A stretch of 64,000 nt of DNA from Triticum aestivum (taxonomy: Eukaryota > Streptophyta > Magnoliopsida > Poales > Poaceae), in assembly GCF_018294505.1 (NCBI RefSeq), contig NC_057809.1, positions 511,108,741-511,172,740 of the forward strand, read 5' to 3'. Positions 33,876 through 47,000 of the stretch are shown piece by piece. The position numbers were made by a program, and so were the translations under genes. Under the pieces are notes generated by a model. That model was not told the origin of the DNA. It made no database searches and worked only from the letters and a program-made list of their open reading frames with translations. Positions within the stretch are counted from its first letter, which is position 1. Each line of letters opens with the position of its first letter.

Positions 33876-36800
33876 CTAGAAGAAGGTGGGGTACTCGAGT
33901 CGAAGACGATCCTCCCTTTCCCAAGTGGCTTCTTCCTTAGAATGGTGTGACCATTGAACCTTGAGAAACTTGATATTATGACATCGAGTGGTACGCTCGG
34001 CTTGATCAAGGATATGAACGGGATATTCCCGATAAGAGATGTTATCTTGTAGATCAAGCGTTTCATGGTCCACTCCACGGATAGGATCCGCGAAGCAACG
34101 CCTGAGTTGTGAAACGTGGAAGACATCGTGAACTCTGGAAAGATGCGGAGGTAGTTCCAATTGGTAGGCCACTTCTCCTCGTTTGGCAAGAATGCAAAAG
34201 GGTCCAATGTAACGAGGGGCCAATTTGCCTTTGATACCGAAATGATGGGTTCCCTTTAACGGAGTAACCCGAAGGTAAGCCTTCTCGTCGACTTCATAAG
34301 TCATAGGCTTATGTTTATGATCATATTGACTCTTTTGGCAAGATTGGGCTGTTCTCAATTTCTCACGAATAACGCGAACTTGCTCTTCTGCTTCTTGAAT
34401 CATATCCGGGCCAAAGAGTTGTCTTTCCCCGGTTTCTGACCAGTTGAGAGGCGTTCGACATTTTCGTCCATAGAGAACTTCGAATGGAGCTTTCCCCAAA
34501 CTAGCTTGATAACTATTGTTATAAGCAAACTCTGCGAATGGAAGGCATTTCTCCCAACTTATTCCGAACGAGATGACAGAAGCTCGGAGCATATCTTCCA
34601 TAATTTGATTGACTCGCTCTACTTGACCACTTGATTGAGGATGGAAGGCAGTGCTAAAGGAGAGACGAGTTCCCATAGCATTTTGGAAACTTTCCCAAAA
34701 TCGAGAGGTGAAGAGACTCCCACGGTCTGAGTTAATTTCCAATGGAACACCATGAAGAGACACCATTCGGGAGATGTATAGATCAGCTAGCTGGCTAGCA
34801 GTGATACTCTCACGAACAGGTAGAAAGTGGGCTACTTTGGAAAGTCGGTCGATCACAACGAAGATGGCATTATTCCCTCTCTTGGTCCTGGGAAACCCAG
34901 TGATGAAATCCATACTGATTTTATCCCATTTCCATTCAGGAATAGCCAAAGGTTGAAGGGTGCCAGCAGGCCGTTGATGCTCTGCTTTAACACGACGACA
35001 AACATCGCAATTAGCAATGTATTGAGCGATTTCTCTCTTCATCCTAGTCCACCAAAACCTCTGGCGTAGGTCTTGATACATTTTGGTACTACCGGGATGA
35101 ATGGTGATAGGGGATTCATGAGCTTCCTTAAGGATCAATTGGCGTAGATGTTGTTTCTTGGGAACCACCAAACGGTTCTCGAAAAAGACAGCACCTCGCT
35201 CATCCATGGAGAAACATTTAGCAACTCCGCTAGCGATGTTTTCCTTAATCCGGGATATGCCCTTATCATACCGCTGGGCGGTTATGATCTGATCCATAAG
35301 GTTAGGTTTCGCCACCAGGGTGGATAGGAATCCTCGAGGAACAATGTGAAGATTAAGCTTACGGAATTCCTCATGGAGAAGTGGTTGACTTTGTTGTAAC
35401 ATCAGGTTGTTACAATAGGACTTACGGCTTAGTGCATCAGCCATGACATTGGCTTTGCCTGGGGTGTAAGTTATTCCTAAGTCGTAATCCGAGATCAACT
35501 CGACCCAACGTCTTTGCCTGAGATTCAAATCTGGTTGGGTGAAGATATATTTCAAACTTTGGTGATCGGTGAAGATCTCGCAATGATTACCGAGAAGGTA
35601 ATGTCGCCAGGTTTTAAGTGCATGGACTACAGCTGCAAGCTCTAGATCATGTGTGGGATAGTTTTCCTCATGTGGGTGTAATTGCCGTGAAGCATAGGCA
35701 ATTACCTGACGATCTTGCATGAGTATGCAACCTAGTCCTTGTCGCGAGGCGTCGCAATAGATAATAAAGTCCTTGGAGAAATCTGGTGGTACCCGTACGG
35801 GAGCAGATGTCAGGCGTCTTTTCAGTTCCTGAAAGCTGAACTCGCACTGTGGAGTCCACTCGAACTTTTTATCTTTCTTGAGGAGTTCAGTTAGAGGTTT
35901 AGCAACCTTGGAGAAATTTTCGACGAAGCGGCGGCAATAGCTCGCTAAGCCAAGGAAGCTCCGAACTTGCTTAACCGTCTTAGGTGGAGTCCAATCAAGG
36001 ACGGCTTGAACTCGCTCGGGATTGACAGCAATACCCTTACCAGAAATGACATGGCCTAGATAGGTCACTTCTGGCAACCAAAATTCACACTTGGAGAATT
36101 TGGCATAAAGGCGATGCTCTCGAAGTTTCATCAATACCAGCCTTAGATGTTCGGCATGTTCCTCTTCATTCTTGGAGTAGATGAGTATGTCATCGAGGTA
36201 TACTACGACAAATTTGTCCAAGTACTCCATGAAAACCGAGTTCATTAACCGGGAAAAGGTGGCTGGGGCATTGGTTAAACCGAAGGACATCACGGTGTAC
36301 TCGTATTGGCCATAACGAGTAACATAGGCCGTTTTGGGTATGTCCCCGTTTCTGATTTTGATTTGATGGTAGCCCAACCTCAAATCCATCTTGCAAAAGA
36401 CTGAAGATCCAGCGAGCTGATCATACAGATCGTTGATCCTGGGAAGCGGATATTTGTTCTTGATGGTGACCAAATTGACAGGTCGGTAATCCACAACCAT
36501 TCGATCCGTTCCATCCTTCTTCTTGACAAAGAGGACGGGGCAAGCCCAAGGAGAGGAACTAGGATGGATGAAACCCTTTTTCAAGGACTCATCGAGTTGA
36601 TTCTTAAGCTCGGTTAGTTCTAAGGGTGCCATCTTGTAGGGTCTTCTAGAGATTGGAACGGTTCCTGGAACAAGGTCTATTACGAACTCAACATCCCTGT
36701 CAGGTGGAACACCTGGCAGTTCCTCTAGAAAGACATCCGGAAAGTCTCGGGCTACCGGAACATCCTCAAGGTCTGGACGAGGGTGGGCATTTAGAGAGTA

Positions 36801-38291
36801 AAGCTGGCGCTTGGCCACTCGAGTTAAGACATTGACTGTCTTGCCCGATGGGTGAGTAAGTTGAACGGTTCTAGTGGCACAATCGATCTTAGCATAATGA
36901 GCTGACATCCAGTCCATATCCAAGATGATATTTATGTCGGAGGACTTGAGAGCTATTAAGGATGCAAGGAAGACAAGTCTGTCGACAAGAATTTCATTCC
37001 CATGGCTTACTCTAGAAGTTTGCCATTTGGAGCCCGGGGTCTGAATTACCATGGAAGTGGGCATGTCACAGAATGACGTGTTATGCAATCGAGCATAGCT
37101 TTCGGATATGAATGAATGAGATGCTCCAGTATTGAAAAGAACAGATGCCGGATGGCAGTTAACAAGGAGCGTACCAAGGACGACGTTGGGATCCTCATGA
37201 GCCTCCTCGGCTGAAACATAGTTGACATGGCCACGTGCAGTGGTGGCCGGCTTGGTGTAGAATGTTTTTCCCGCGGGCTTACCACGGCCAACGGATTTTC
37301 CAGTTTGATTGGGGTTGTTGTTCTGGGGACACTATCGGCTATAGTGACCCGGCTCTCCGCACTTAAAGCATGTCACCACATTGGGGCGTGGAGTAGCATT
37401 AGAAGCGGGGCCACCATAGGGCTTGGGCGGTGCAAATTGCTGGTTGGGACGAGGCGCCTCAAAGGATGGCCTCGGGATGAACCTGGGTGGCAGTGCCGTG
37501 CTTGGGATCCACACCCGGCGCTTCTGAGCTCCAGAGCCGGATGAAGAGCCAAAATCACGGAAGTGCTTGCGTGAAGCGTCATAATCAGTCTGGCTTGTCT
37601 CAGCGCTGATGGCTTTATTGACCAGCTTCTGAAAGGATGTGCACTCGTGCAGACAGAGATCACGGCGAAGCTCAGGGCTAAGTCCCTTGCGGAACCTTGC
37701 CTGCTTCTTAGCGTCAGTAGAAACCTCTTCAAGAGCATAGCGTGCCAGATTCCCAAATTCACGACTATAAGCATCCACAATCAGTCTTCCTTGGGTGAAG
37801 TTGCAGAACTCCTCGCTCTTGCGATCCATGAGACCTTCCGGAATGTGATGCTCACGGAAAGCCTCACTGAATTCTGCCCAAGAAGTGATTTGGCCGACCG
37901 GGCGCATAGGTTCGAAGTTTTCCCACCAAAGGCTAGCAGGGCCTTCGAGATGATAGGCAGCATAGGTAACCTTGTCGGCTTCGGCTACGTTGGCAGAACG
38001 TAGCTTGTGGGTGATTCTGCGAAGCCAGTCATCCGCGTCGAGGGGCTCGATGGAGTGATTAAACTTTGGCGGGTATAGCTTGATAAAGTCATTGATTGAC
38101 ACCAAGTCATTTCGCGGGTGGCGTGCAGTGTTCTGCTCAATCCGCTCTAGCAGGCGGTTAGTCTCACGCTTGTTTCTTTCCGCCTCCAACATTACCTCGG
38201 CCAGAGAAGGTGGGTGAGGCAGATCTTCACCCCTAGCTGCACTGGCTTCCCCCTGCTCCGAGGCAGCAGGGTTGCTGCGGGTGTTGACCAT
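33876..38291 (-). pseudogene. Gypsy gag-pol polyprotein, unit 1
   Basis: A frame of 1472 codons runs from MVNTRSN at 38291 to TAG at 33876-33878, broken once by TAG at codon 320 (37334-37332). That stop falls inside the CX2CX4HX4C zinc knuckle (CFKCGEPGH), just before the last Cys. Unit 2 has Glu there. Domains in order: gag with ASLWWENF; zinc knuckle; aspartic protease, where the catalytic motif reads FNTGASHSF (Asn at codon 387 instead of Asp); RT with [11 protein letters not shown]; RNase H with [14 protein letters not shown] and ADALSR; integrase zinc region (HPGST then CDVCRR) and catalytic core ([26 protein letters not shown]); and a C-terminal chromodomain-like segment ending [16 protein letters not shown]. 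The last marks a chromovirus. The 1070-residue part from 37088 is fully open. Confidence 0.92.
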
Positions 38292-38610
38292 CCTAGGAGA
38301 AAACAAGACAATGGTTTAGATAAGGATGGCTCAAACTTAGCAAGGAGGTGCAGAATGTAATGTATAACACGGAATGCAGAGATGTTCATCCGTATGTCAT
38401 GGTAATATAAAACTGCCATATATATACCAACGATCATACACATCATACATAGTTTAGTACAAGCCCAGGCTACAGTACAACTATGATGAAGGACATTACA
38501 TCTCATCGGAGGCATTCCAAGCTCCTATACATTATTTGTCTACACCTCCGGAATTGATTACACACAAAGTCATATCCCACAAGTCACGCAGGACACTGGA
38601 GATACAACTA

Positions 38611-39411
38611 CTACAATACTAGTGGTACTACTACTAACTCAGACAGCTCCGTAATAGTTCTCATAGAAGTCACCCCATAGCCTGGAAGTTCAACATGACC
38701 ATCCGGGAACAGACAGTCCCGAGGAGCCTGTGGACCATAGGGGCTAGGATGAGGTCTTGGACCAACAAACGGTGGCCTGCGGGGAACACGGGGTGGGGTG
38801 ATGCCTCCCACATCACGCCAATCCACCATGTCTGGCAGAGCTGATCTCACAGGATACAGATCCCTTGTATCCATACATCCAGCTTGCACCGCAGGTGCAA
38901 ACCGAGTCAATGTGGCCCAATGATCAGCACGGGTATTGAAAAGCTCCAATCTCAAGGCCCGATTCTCTCGGTCCTTATCTTCGAGCATCTCGGCAGTGGT
39001 ATGAGTTAATGAATCCTCCTGAGTGGAGTAAGCATAGATAGCCTGAAGACACCCTTGCGCTCCCCGGAGTGAAGCTGTCATGTAACGGAAATCAGTGTTC
39101 CGAAGCAGGCCAGTCCGGACTCGCAAGATGGTCATCATGGAATAGGCAGCATCCTGCACAGCCATCTCAACAGTAACCCCGAGTCCATAGGAACAGTGAA
39201 GGGGCTCGGTAGATCCAGGATAAGAAGGAAATATCCTGACGGTGCAGAGATATTGACTTTGATTAAAGTCGCGGAACTGCTCTTCGATGGTGTATTCGGG
39301 ATACCAACGATAGCCCGTCTAGATCATTACCCGGACTAACATAGCAGTATGACCGGGCACGTCGAGGCACCGGGTCAGGCGAACCACTTGATTTTGAACA
39401 TGGTTGGCCAT
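38611..39411 (-). pseudogene. Extra sense ORF between primer binding site and gag, gypsy unit 1
   Basis: A 267-codon frame begins MANHVQNQVVRLTRCLDV at 39411 and ends at a stop at 38611-38613. One in-frame TAG at codon 31 (39321-39319) interrupts it; the rest from MAVQDAAY (39165) is open for 184 codons. It is in the same orientation as gag-pol and upstream of it. I recognise no domain. Visible traits are a segment EEQFRDFNQSQYLCTVRIF, a likely helical charged part (EMLEDKDRENRALRLELF) and a Pro-rich C-terminal third (RVPRRPPFVGPRPHPSPYGP). Canonical Tekay elements carry only gag-pol, so this is an additional frame. Unit 2 has lost the region by deletion, so it cannot be compared within the window. 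Confidence 0.55.
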
Positions 39412-39830
39412 CTGAAAGCACAACCACAATGCAAAGGCATCAGAATTTCTAGGGAAAATTGGACAGCATAAAAGCTGTAAATGCTCAGAAAAAGATTTGA
39501 GTCATCCACAACAGTTCGCAATACCACTCAACAACATCATATCAAGATTCTGATCCAATTAGCAACATACTAAAGTAGTAGAACTAAATTGGGGCTTGTA
39601 ACAACAATCCTATAAGCTACTATGGATTAGTAACACGTGAACCTGATAGAAGAAGAGAGCCTAGTCCTTAACCCACGTTGAATGAGAAGAGAATGACTCA
39701 GATCGGAGGCATAGGTAAAGGAGTAAAAGAACCTTACGTTCCCTCCCACAATCAATTCCCCTACATATAACTAGAGCATTTCTAGACTCGACATCAACCA
39801 GTTTGGCTCAACGAACCTACAGGCAGTCCG

Positions 39831-39842
39831 GCTCTGATACCA
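39831..39842 (-). other. Primer binding site, gypsy unit 1
   Basis: GCTCTGATACCA on the plus strand is TGGTATCAGAGC on the coding strand, complementary to the 3' end of initiator tRNA-Met. It lies four bases inside the 5' LTR boundary. Confidence 0.85.
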
Positions 39843-39846
39843 ACGC

Positions 39847-42800
39847 TGTCAGGACCCCGATTCCAAGTCACATCGATCTAGCCGGTAACACCTCATATCA
39901 CTTTGCGGCCTCACGCACGGTATCCCTCGGGTGTCGCCTTACCATGGCCCGGGACCGTTTGCGCCTTTTGGCTCACGTATATGATAGTGTCGCTAGCATC
40001 CATATGACAGAGAACCCGGGCCGACATGGCTAGTCGTGAACCCAAAGCGGCACAGACCTATGGAGACATGCATACATGAATCACATCGAACATGTCGGTC
40101 ATCAACGAGTGATTCCGGGCTGTAGCACTGGGCTAATAGGACTCCGGGGAACCCCGGGCTGTAGCAGGCTAGGCAGGACTCCGGAAGTCACCGTGTGACA
40201 TTTCCCCGAAGGGACAGACATAGGGACGAAGTGAAACACATGCCGGCCAGTCAAGTGTCCTGAACAGTAGTGTTGGGCTAGCAGGACTCCGGTGAACCGG
40301 GCTGTAGCGGACTACTATGGCTCGAGGAACACTAGACTACATTTCCCCATAAGAAAGGCTGCCAAGGATAAACAACTAGATTGTCGGATCCCACTCATAC
40401 CAAGCATTTCAATCATACACACAATATGCCCGATATGAGTACATACAACATGGCATCACAACAAAACTCTACAACTCAAGTACTTTATTTAAAGGCTCCA
40501 GAGAGCCATACATAACATGTTCATACAGATAGGGGTCACACGACCCGACACTCAAGTCATACAAACATACAAGAACATGCGGAAGCAACTAGTCTGAGTA
40601 CAGACTCTAGAAAGAAAGAAGGCTTCTCGAAGCCTGTCTAACTACATAGGGCCCTCCATGGCCAGGATCACCACCTGGGTGGCTAGTCACTCGTTGACGT
40701 CAAGGTCTACATAGAACCCATCGGGGTGGGTGGTGTTATCGTCTGGAAACAATAAATAAACAAACATGAGTACAAAGGTACTCAACAAGTCTTACATCAG
40801 AACCTACTATACATGCTTATTCTCAAGAAGGTGGTGGGGTTAATGCAGCAAGCCAGCTTTGACTCTTGGCTAAGCTATCCTACAGGACTCCACCAGTAAA
40901 ATAGTTTTCGCACACGAGTCCACTACTCACCAACACAATACTCCACCGGGGATCCTCCCTCGTCATCCTACGAGAGGGCCATCCTCGATACTCACACTAT
41001 TCTTGAGTCTTTTAGTAGTGTCCATTAACTTGTCTATGAACTGTATAGGCAACCAAGTAGTCCTTTACCGCGGCTATTCGAATAGTTTTATACCCTGCAG
41101 GGGTGTACTTCGTCACACATGCTTTCACCACTTACCGCTGCTTACACGACATGTACTCGGCAACCTTCAAGCGGAAGCCCAGCGAGGGTGTTGGCCACGG
41201 CCTACCTAAACACTTTAGTCTCTAGTCCAGGTTTATCGCCTATCCAGGTTCCATCCGCAGGGAGTCCGGCCGAGGTTTCCACATACGGCCCCGAACGATG
41301 TGAACAGGGTTCCCGGGACACCAAACGGGTGACTCGGTACACCGTGCCACGGTGTATCTACCGCAACATAGCCCACCCCTAGGGTCAGCGCTACGCACGG
41401 CCGCCAACACATAACCTACAAACACCAGAAACTATTTGCAACTCCTGGACAGAGTACTAGGGTGGTTAAGAAGCCGAGAGGGTCAATTAAGGATCCCAAT
41501 GCATGGTAGTAGCTGAATCTTAAATCACACATACAGATCTCAGTTCTTAGGGACGGCCTCAATGAAACAACCCACCATGTACTCCTACATGGCCTCTCAT
41601 CGATACCTTTACCAAAACATGTTCAACACATCCCTCACATTACCGACATAAACATTTCACTCTAGCCCATCACCCAGATGAACCAGACCTGACACAACTC
41701 TAAGCATAGCAGGCATAGCAAGGTAGGAATCACATACATGGCTCAATCAAATCCTACACATGCTAGTGGGTTTCATCTAGTTACTGTGGCAATGACAGGT
41801 CATGCAGAGGATAAGGGTTCAACTACCGTAGCACACAGCAGTTTGAATCGCGTTGTCTTAATGCAGTAAACAAGAGCAGAAGCGAGAACATGGGTTTGTA
41901 TCGGAATGATCAATGGTTGCTTGCCTGATGGAGTTGTAGCGGGATACTGCCCTTCAGTTGGATACTCGTGAATATCCTTGGAGGCAGAACCTACCACGGA
42001 GAACACATCGGAACACAATCAACACATGACGATATGCAACAATATGATGCATGCTATGACATGGCAATATGATTGTGTCTTGGCCTAATGGAAGTTATAT
42101 TAGAAAGGAATGAACTCATTTGAATCAAAGATTCAAATATTAGCTCATTAAACATGGCCTTGATAGTGCATTTCCTTATTCTGCTTAAACAACAAGGTAA
42201 ACTTGTTTTGTCATGCATGAAACCATTACAGGTGGATAGATTGAATTTTTCTGATAATTTTTCATATATAATTTATCCCATTTGGAGCTATGGTTGAATT
42301 TCTATGAATTTTTGAAGTTTGAACTATTTTCTGGAATTTCCTGTATAATAATAAATTCAGAAAATGCATTACAGCGTCAGCATTGCGTCAGGGTGACGTC
42401 AGCAGGTCAAAGGCGCCAGCCCAGGTCAAACCTGACTGGTGGGCCCCTTCTGTCAGTCTCTCAGCTAATTAGCAAAATTAGATTAACACTAATTAGTTGT
42501 CAGTGGGGCCTGGGCCCACATGTCAGTGACTGATTTAATTAAAATTAATTAAGACTAATCCTAATTTAGTTAGCCGACCGGCCCCACCTGTCATAGACTC
42601 AGGGGGGGGTCTTCCTGGGCCCACCCAGGGGTCAAACTGGGTCAACTCGCCGGCGGCTCGACGCCGGCGAGGCCCGAGACGGCGGAGGGCTTCGGATTTG
42701 GTCCTCCGGTGACCAAATCGACGGCGGAGACGTGCTACGCGTAGCTGGGGCTCGTGCGCATCTAGTGGGGCAATGGGAGGAGCTGGGGTGGAGCGAGCTC

Positions 42801-44001
42801 GCCGGAATCGAGCTCGTGGCGGCGGCCGGAGTTCGGGCGAGGTCGGAATCGACGCTACGGTGCATGGGAGGGAGAACTGGGGGTGGCTACAGGTTCCTGG
42901 TGCTGCACTAAGCACGGTGAGGCGCTCGGACGCATGCTTACACGGCCGTAGCCACGACGGCGACATGGCCGGTAGCGAGGAGCGCTCGGGCTCGGAGGGA
43001 GCGGTGGCTACGAGGCGTAATCGAGCACGAGAACTAGGGGGAAAGGAAGAGGGGCTCACATCGGAGTCGGAGAGGGGGTCAGCGGGCACGGGGAGGTCCT
43101 GGCGGCGGCGAATTCGACCGGAGATGGCTCGGGTGCCCGAGGTTGAAGACGAAGGCGAAGGCGGCGATGCAGGGCCTCCGGCGATGCGTGGCTCGGTGGG
43201 GAGGACGAGGGAGTCGAGGCGGAGCTAATGGGCTCGTCGGAGGGGCGCGGGGGTGTCTGTGGTGGCAACTACGGCGATCGGCGGCGAGGTACGCGCTCGG
43301 CCGTCGCGGGAGAGAGAGAGGGAGACGAGGGGGAGAGTGAGCGAGTGCGAGAGGGAGACGTGGGGGTCGCGTGGCACTTTAGGGCGTCTCCCGGGCGTCG
43401 GCGGAAGCAGGAGGTGGCCGGCGTGTGGCCGCGGGCGCCGGCCACGCGCTTCGCGTCCTTCTGGCGCGAGGAGGACGACGACTGGCAGCGCCAGCAGGCT
43501 GGGCCGAGCCAGGTGGCTGGGCCAGCACAGGTAAGGCCCAGGTGGGCTTTCTTCTCTCTCTTTTTTTTGATTTTTGTTTCTGTTTTCTATTAAACTGCAA
43601 CTGTTTAGCTTTAGATAAAATACTAAAACGTTTCCGAAAATCCTGAAAATAAATGTGGCCTCTGTTTAGAATATTTCCAACAGGAACCATTTATTCCCAG
43701 AATTATTTGAGCATTTGGATTATTTTATAGCATTTAAATGCCCAAATTCAAATACTTATGATTTAATTCAATGACCTTCTGTTGACCTAGAAAATTGTGC
43801 ACCAATTTTGCCAGTGGTTCTAACCTAAGACAAAGAGGGTGAACTTTTTAGAAGGGCATTTCAGGTTCATTGAAAATATTTTTAGTAAACCCTAGTTGTT
43901 TCCAGGGGGGGTGTTGGGGGTTTCTGCCTTCCCCATTTCAAATTTAAAAGAAATTTAAACATGATGCACATTCTAATGCTGGAACTAGCTAGGGTGTGAC
44001 A
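39847..44001 (-). repeat. Gypsy LTR B, shared central LTR, 4155 bp
   Basis: It opens (plus) TGTCAGGACCCCGATTCC and closes GCTAGGGTGTGACA. A primer binding site abuts its left side and a polypurine tract its right side. It is therefore both the 5' LTR of unit 1 and the 3' LTR of unit 2, the signature of a recombinant tandem element. Confidence 0.95.
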
Positions 44002-44046
44002 ACTCACCCCCACTCAAAAGAATCTCGTCCCGAGATTTAGGATCCT

Positions 44047-47000
44047 CTAGAAGAAGGTGGGGTACTCGAGTCAAAGACTATCCTCCCTTTCCCAAGTGGC
44101 TTCTTCCTTGGAATGGTGTGACCATTGAACCTTGAGAAACTTGATATTATGACGTCAAGTGGTACGCTCGGCTTGATCAAGGATACGAACGGGATATTCC
44201 CGATAAGAGAGGTTATCTTGTAGATCAAGTATTTCGTGGTCCACTCCACGGATAGGATCCGCGAAGCAACGCCTGAGTTGTGAAATGTGGAAGACATCGT
44301 GAACTCTGGAAAGATGCGGAGGTAGTTCCAATTGGTAGGCAACTTCTCCTCGTTTGGCAAGAATGCGAAAGGGTCCAATGTAACGAGGGGCCAATTTGCC
44401 TTTGATACCGAAACGATGGGTTCCCTTTAACGGAGTAACCCGAAGGTAAGCCTTCTCGTCGACTTCATAAGTCATAGGCTTATGTTTACGATCATATTGA
44501 CTCTTTTGGCGAGATTGGGCTGTTTTCAATTTCTCACGAATAACGCAAACTTGCTCTTCTGCTTCCTGAATCATATCCGGGCCAAAGAGTTGTCTTTCCC
44601 CGATTTCTGACCAGTTAAGAGGCGTTCGACATTTTCGTCCATAGAGAACTTCGAATGGAGCTTTCCCCAAACTAGCTTGATAACTATTGTTATAAGCAAA
44701 CTCTGCGAATGGAAGGCATTTCTCCCAACTTATTCCAAACGAGATGATAGAAGCTCGGAGCATATCTTCCAGAATTTGATTGACTCGCTCTACTTGACCA
44801 CTTGATTGAGGATGGAAGGCAGTGCTAAAGGAGAGACGAGTTCCCATAGCATTTTGGAAACTTTCCCAAAATCGAGAGGTGAAGAGACTCCCACGGTCTG
44901 AGTTAATTTCCAATGGAACACCATGAAGAGACACTATTCGGGAGATGTATAGATCAGCTAGTTGGCTAGCAGTGATACTCTCACGAACAGGTAGAAAGTG
45001 GGCTACTTTGGAAAGTCGGTTGATCACAACGAAGATGGCATTATTCCCTCTCTTGGTCCTGGGAAACCCAATGATGAAATCCATACTGATTTTATCCCAT
45101 TTCCATTCAGGAATAGCCAAAGGTTGAAGGGTGCCAGCAGGCCGTTGATGCTCTGCTTTAACACGACGACAAACGTCACAATTAGCAATGTATTGAGCGA
45201 TTTCTCTCTTCATCCTAGTCCACCAAACACTCTGGCGTAGGTCTTGATACATTTTGGTACTACCGGGATGAATGGTGAGAGGGGATTCATGAGCTTCCTT
45301 AAGGATCAATTGGCGTAGATGTTGTTTCTTGGGAACCACCAAACGGTTCTCGAAAAAGACAGCACCTCGCTCATCCATGGAGAAACATTTAGCAACTCCG
45401 CTAGCGATGTTTTCCTTAATCCGGGATATGCCCTTATCATACCGCTGGGCGGTTATGATCTGATCCATAAGGTTAGGTTTCGCCACCAGGGTGGATAGGA
45501 ATCCTCGAGGAACAATGTGAAGATTAAGCTTACGGAATTCCGCATGGAGAAGTGGTTGACTTTGTTGTAACATCAGGTTGTTACAATAGGACTTACGGCT
45601 TAGCGCATCAGCCATGACATTGGCTTTGCCTGGGGTGTAAGTTATTCCTAAGTCGTAATCCGAGATCAACTCGACCCAACGTCTTTGCCTGAGATTCAAA
45701 TCTGGTTGGGTGAAGATATATTTCAAACTTTGGTGATCGGTGAAGATCTCGCAATGATTACCGAGAAGGTAATGTCGCCAGGTTTTAAGTGCATGGACTA
45801 CAGCTGCAAGCTCTAGATCATGTGTGGGATAGTTTTCCTCATGTGGGTGTAATTGCCGTGAAGCATAGGCAATTACCTGACGATCTTGCATGAGTATGCA
45901 ACCTAGTCCTTGTCGCGAGGCGTCGCAATAGATAATAAAGTCCTTGGAGAAATCTGGTGGTACCAGTACGGGAGCAGATGTCAGGCGTCTTTTCAGTTCC
46001 TGAAAGCTGAACTCGCACTATGGAGTCCACTCGAACTTTTTATCTTTGTTGAGGAGTTCAGTTAGAGGTTTAGCAACCTTGGAGAAATTTTCGACGAAGC
46101 AGCAGCAATAGCTCGCTAAGCCAAGGAAGCTCCGAACTTGCTTAACCGTCTCAGGTGGAGTCCAATCAAGGACGGCATGAACTCGCTCGGGATTGACAGC
46201 AATACCCTTACCCGAAATTACATGGCCTAGATAGGTCACTTCTGGCAACCAAAATTCACACTTGGAGAATTTGGCATAAAGGCGATGCTCTCGAAGTTTT
46301 ATCAATACCAGCCTTAGATGTTCGGCATGTTCCTCTTCATTCTTGGAGTAGATGAGTATGTCATCGAGGTATACTATGACAAATTTGTCCAAGTACTCCA
46401 TGAAAACCGAGTTCATTAACCGGGAAAAGGTGGCTGGGGCATTGGTTAAACCGAAGGACATCACGGTGTACTCGTATTGGCCATAACGAGTAACAAAGGC
46501 CGTTTTGGGTATGTCCCCATTTCTGATTTTGATTTGATGGTAGCCCAACCTCAAATCCATCTTGGAAAAGACTGAAGATCCAGCGAGCTGATCATACAGA
46601 TCGTTGATCCTGGGAAGCGGATATTTGTTCTTGATGGTGACCAAATTGACAGGTCGGTAATCCACAACCATTCGATCCGTTCCATCCTTCTTCTTGACGA
46701 AGAGGACGGGGCAAGCCCAAGGAGAGGAACTAGGACGGATGAAACCCTTTTTCAAGGACTCATCGAGTTGATTCTTAAGCTCGCTTAGTTCTAAGGGTGC
46801 CATCTTGTAGGGTCTTCTAGAGATTGGAACGGTTCCTGGAACAAGGCCTATACGAACTCAACATCCCTGTCAGGTGGAACACCTGGCAGTTCTTCTGGAA
46901 AGACATCCGGAAAGTCTCGGGCTACCGGAACATCCTCAAGGTCTGGAAGAGGGTTGGCATTTAGAAAGTAAAGCTGGCGCTTGGCCAGTCGAGTTAAGAC

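Noticed and set aside
35668..36396. Small frames overlapping gypsy pol in other frames
   Set aside because: They are shadows of the reverse transcriptase and RNase H coding frame.
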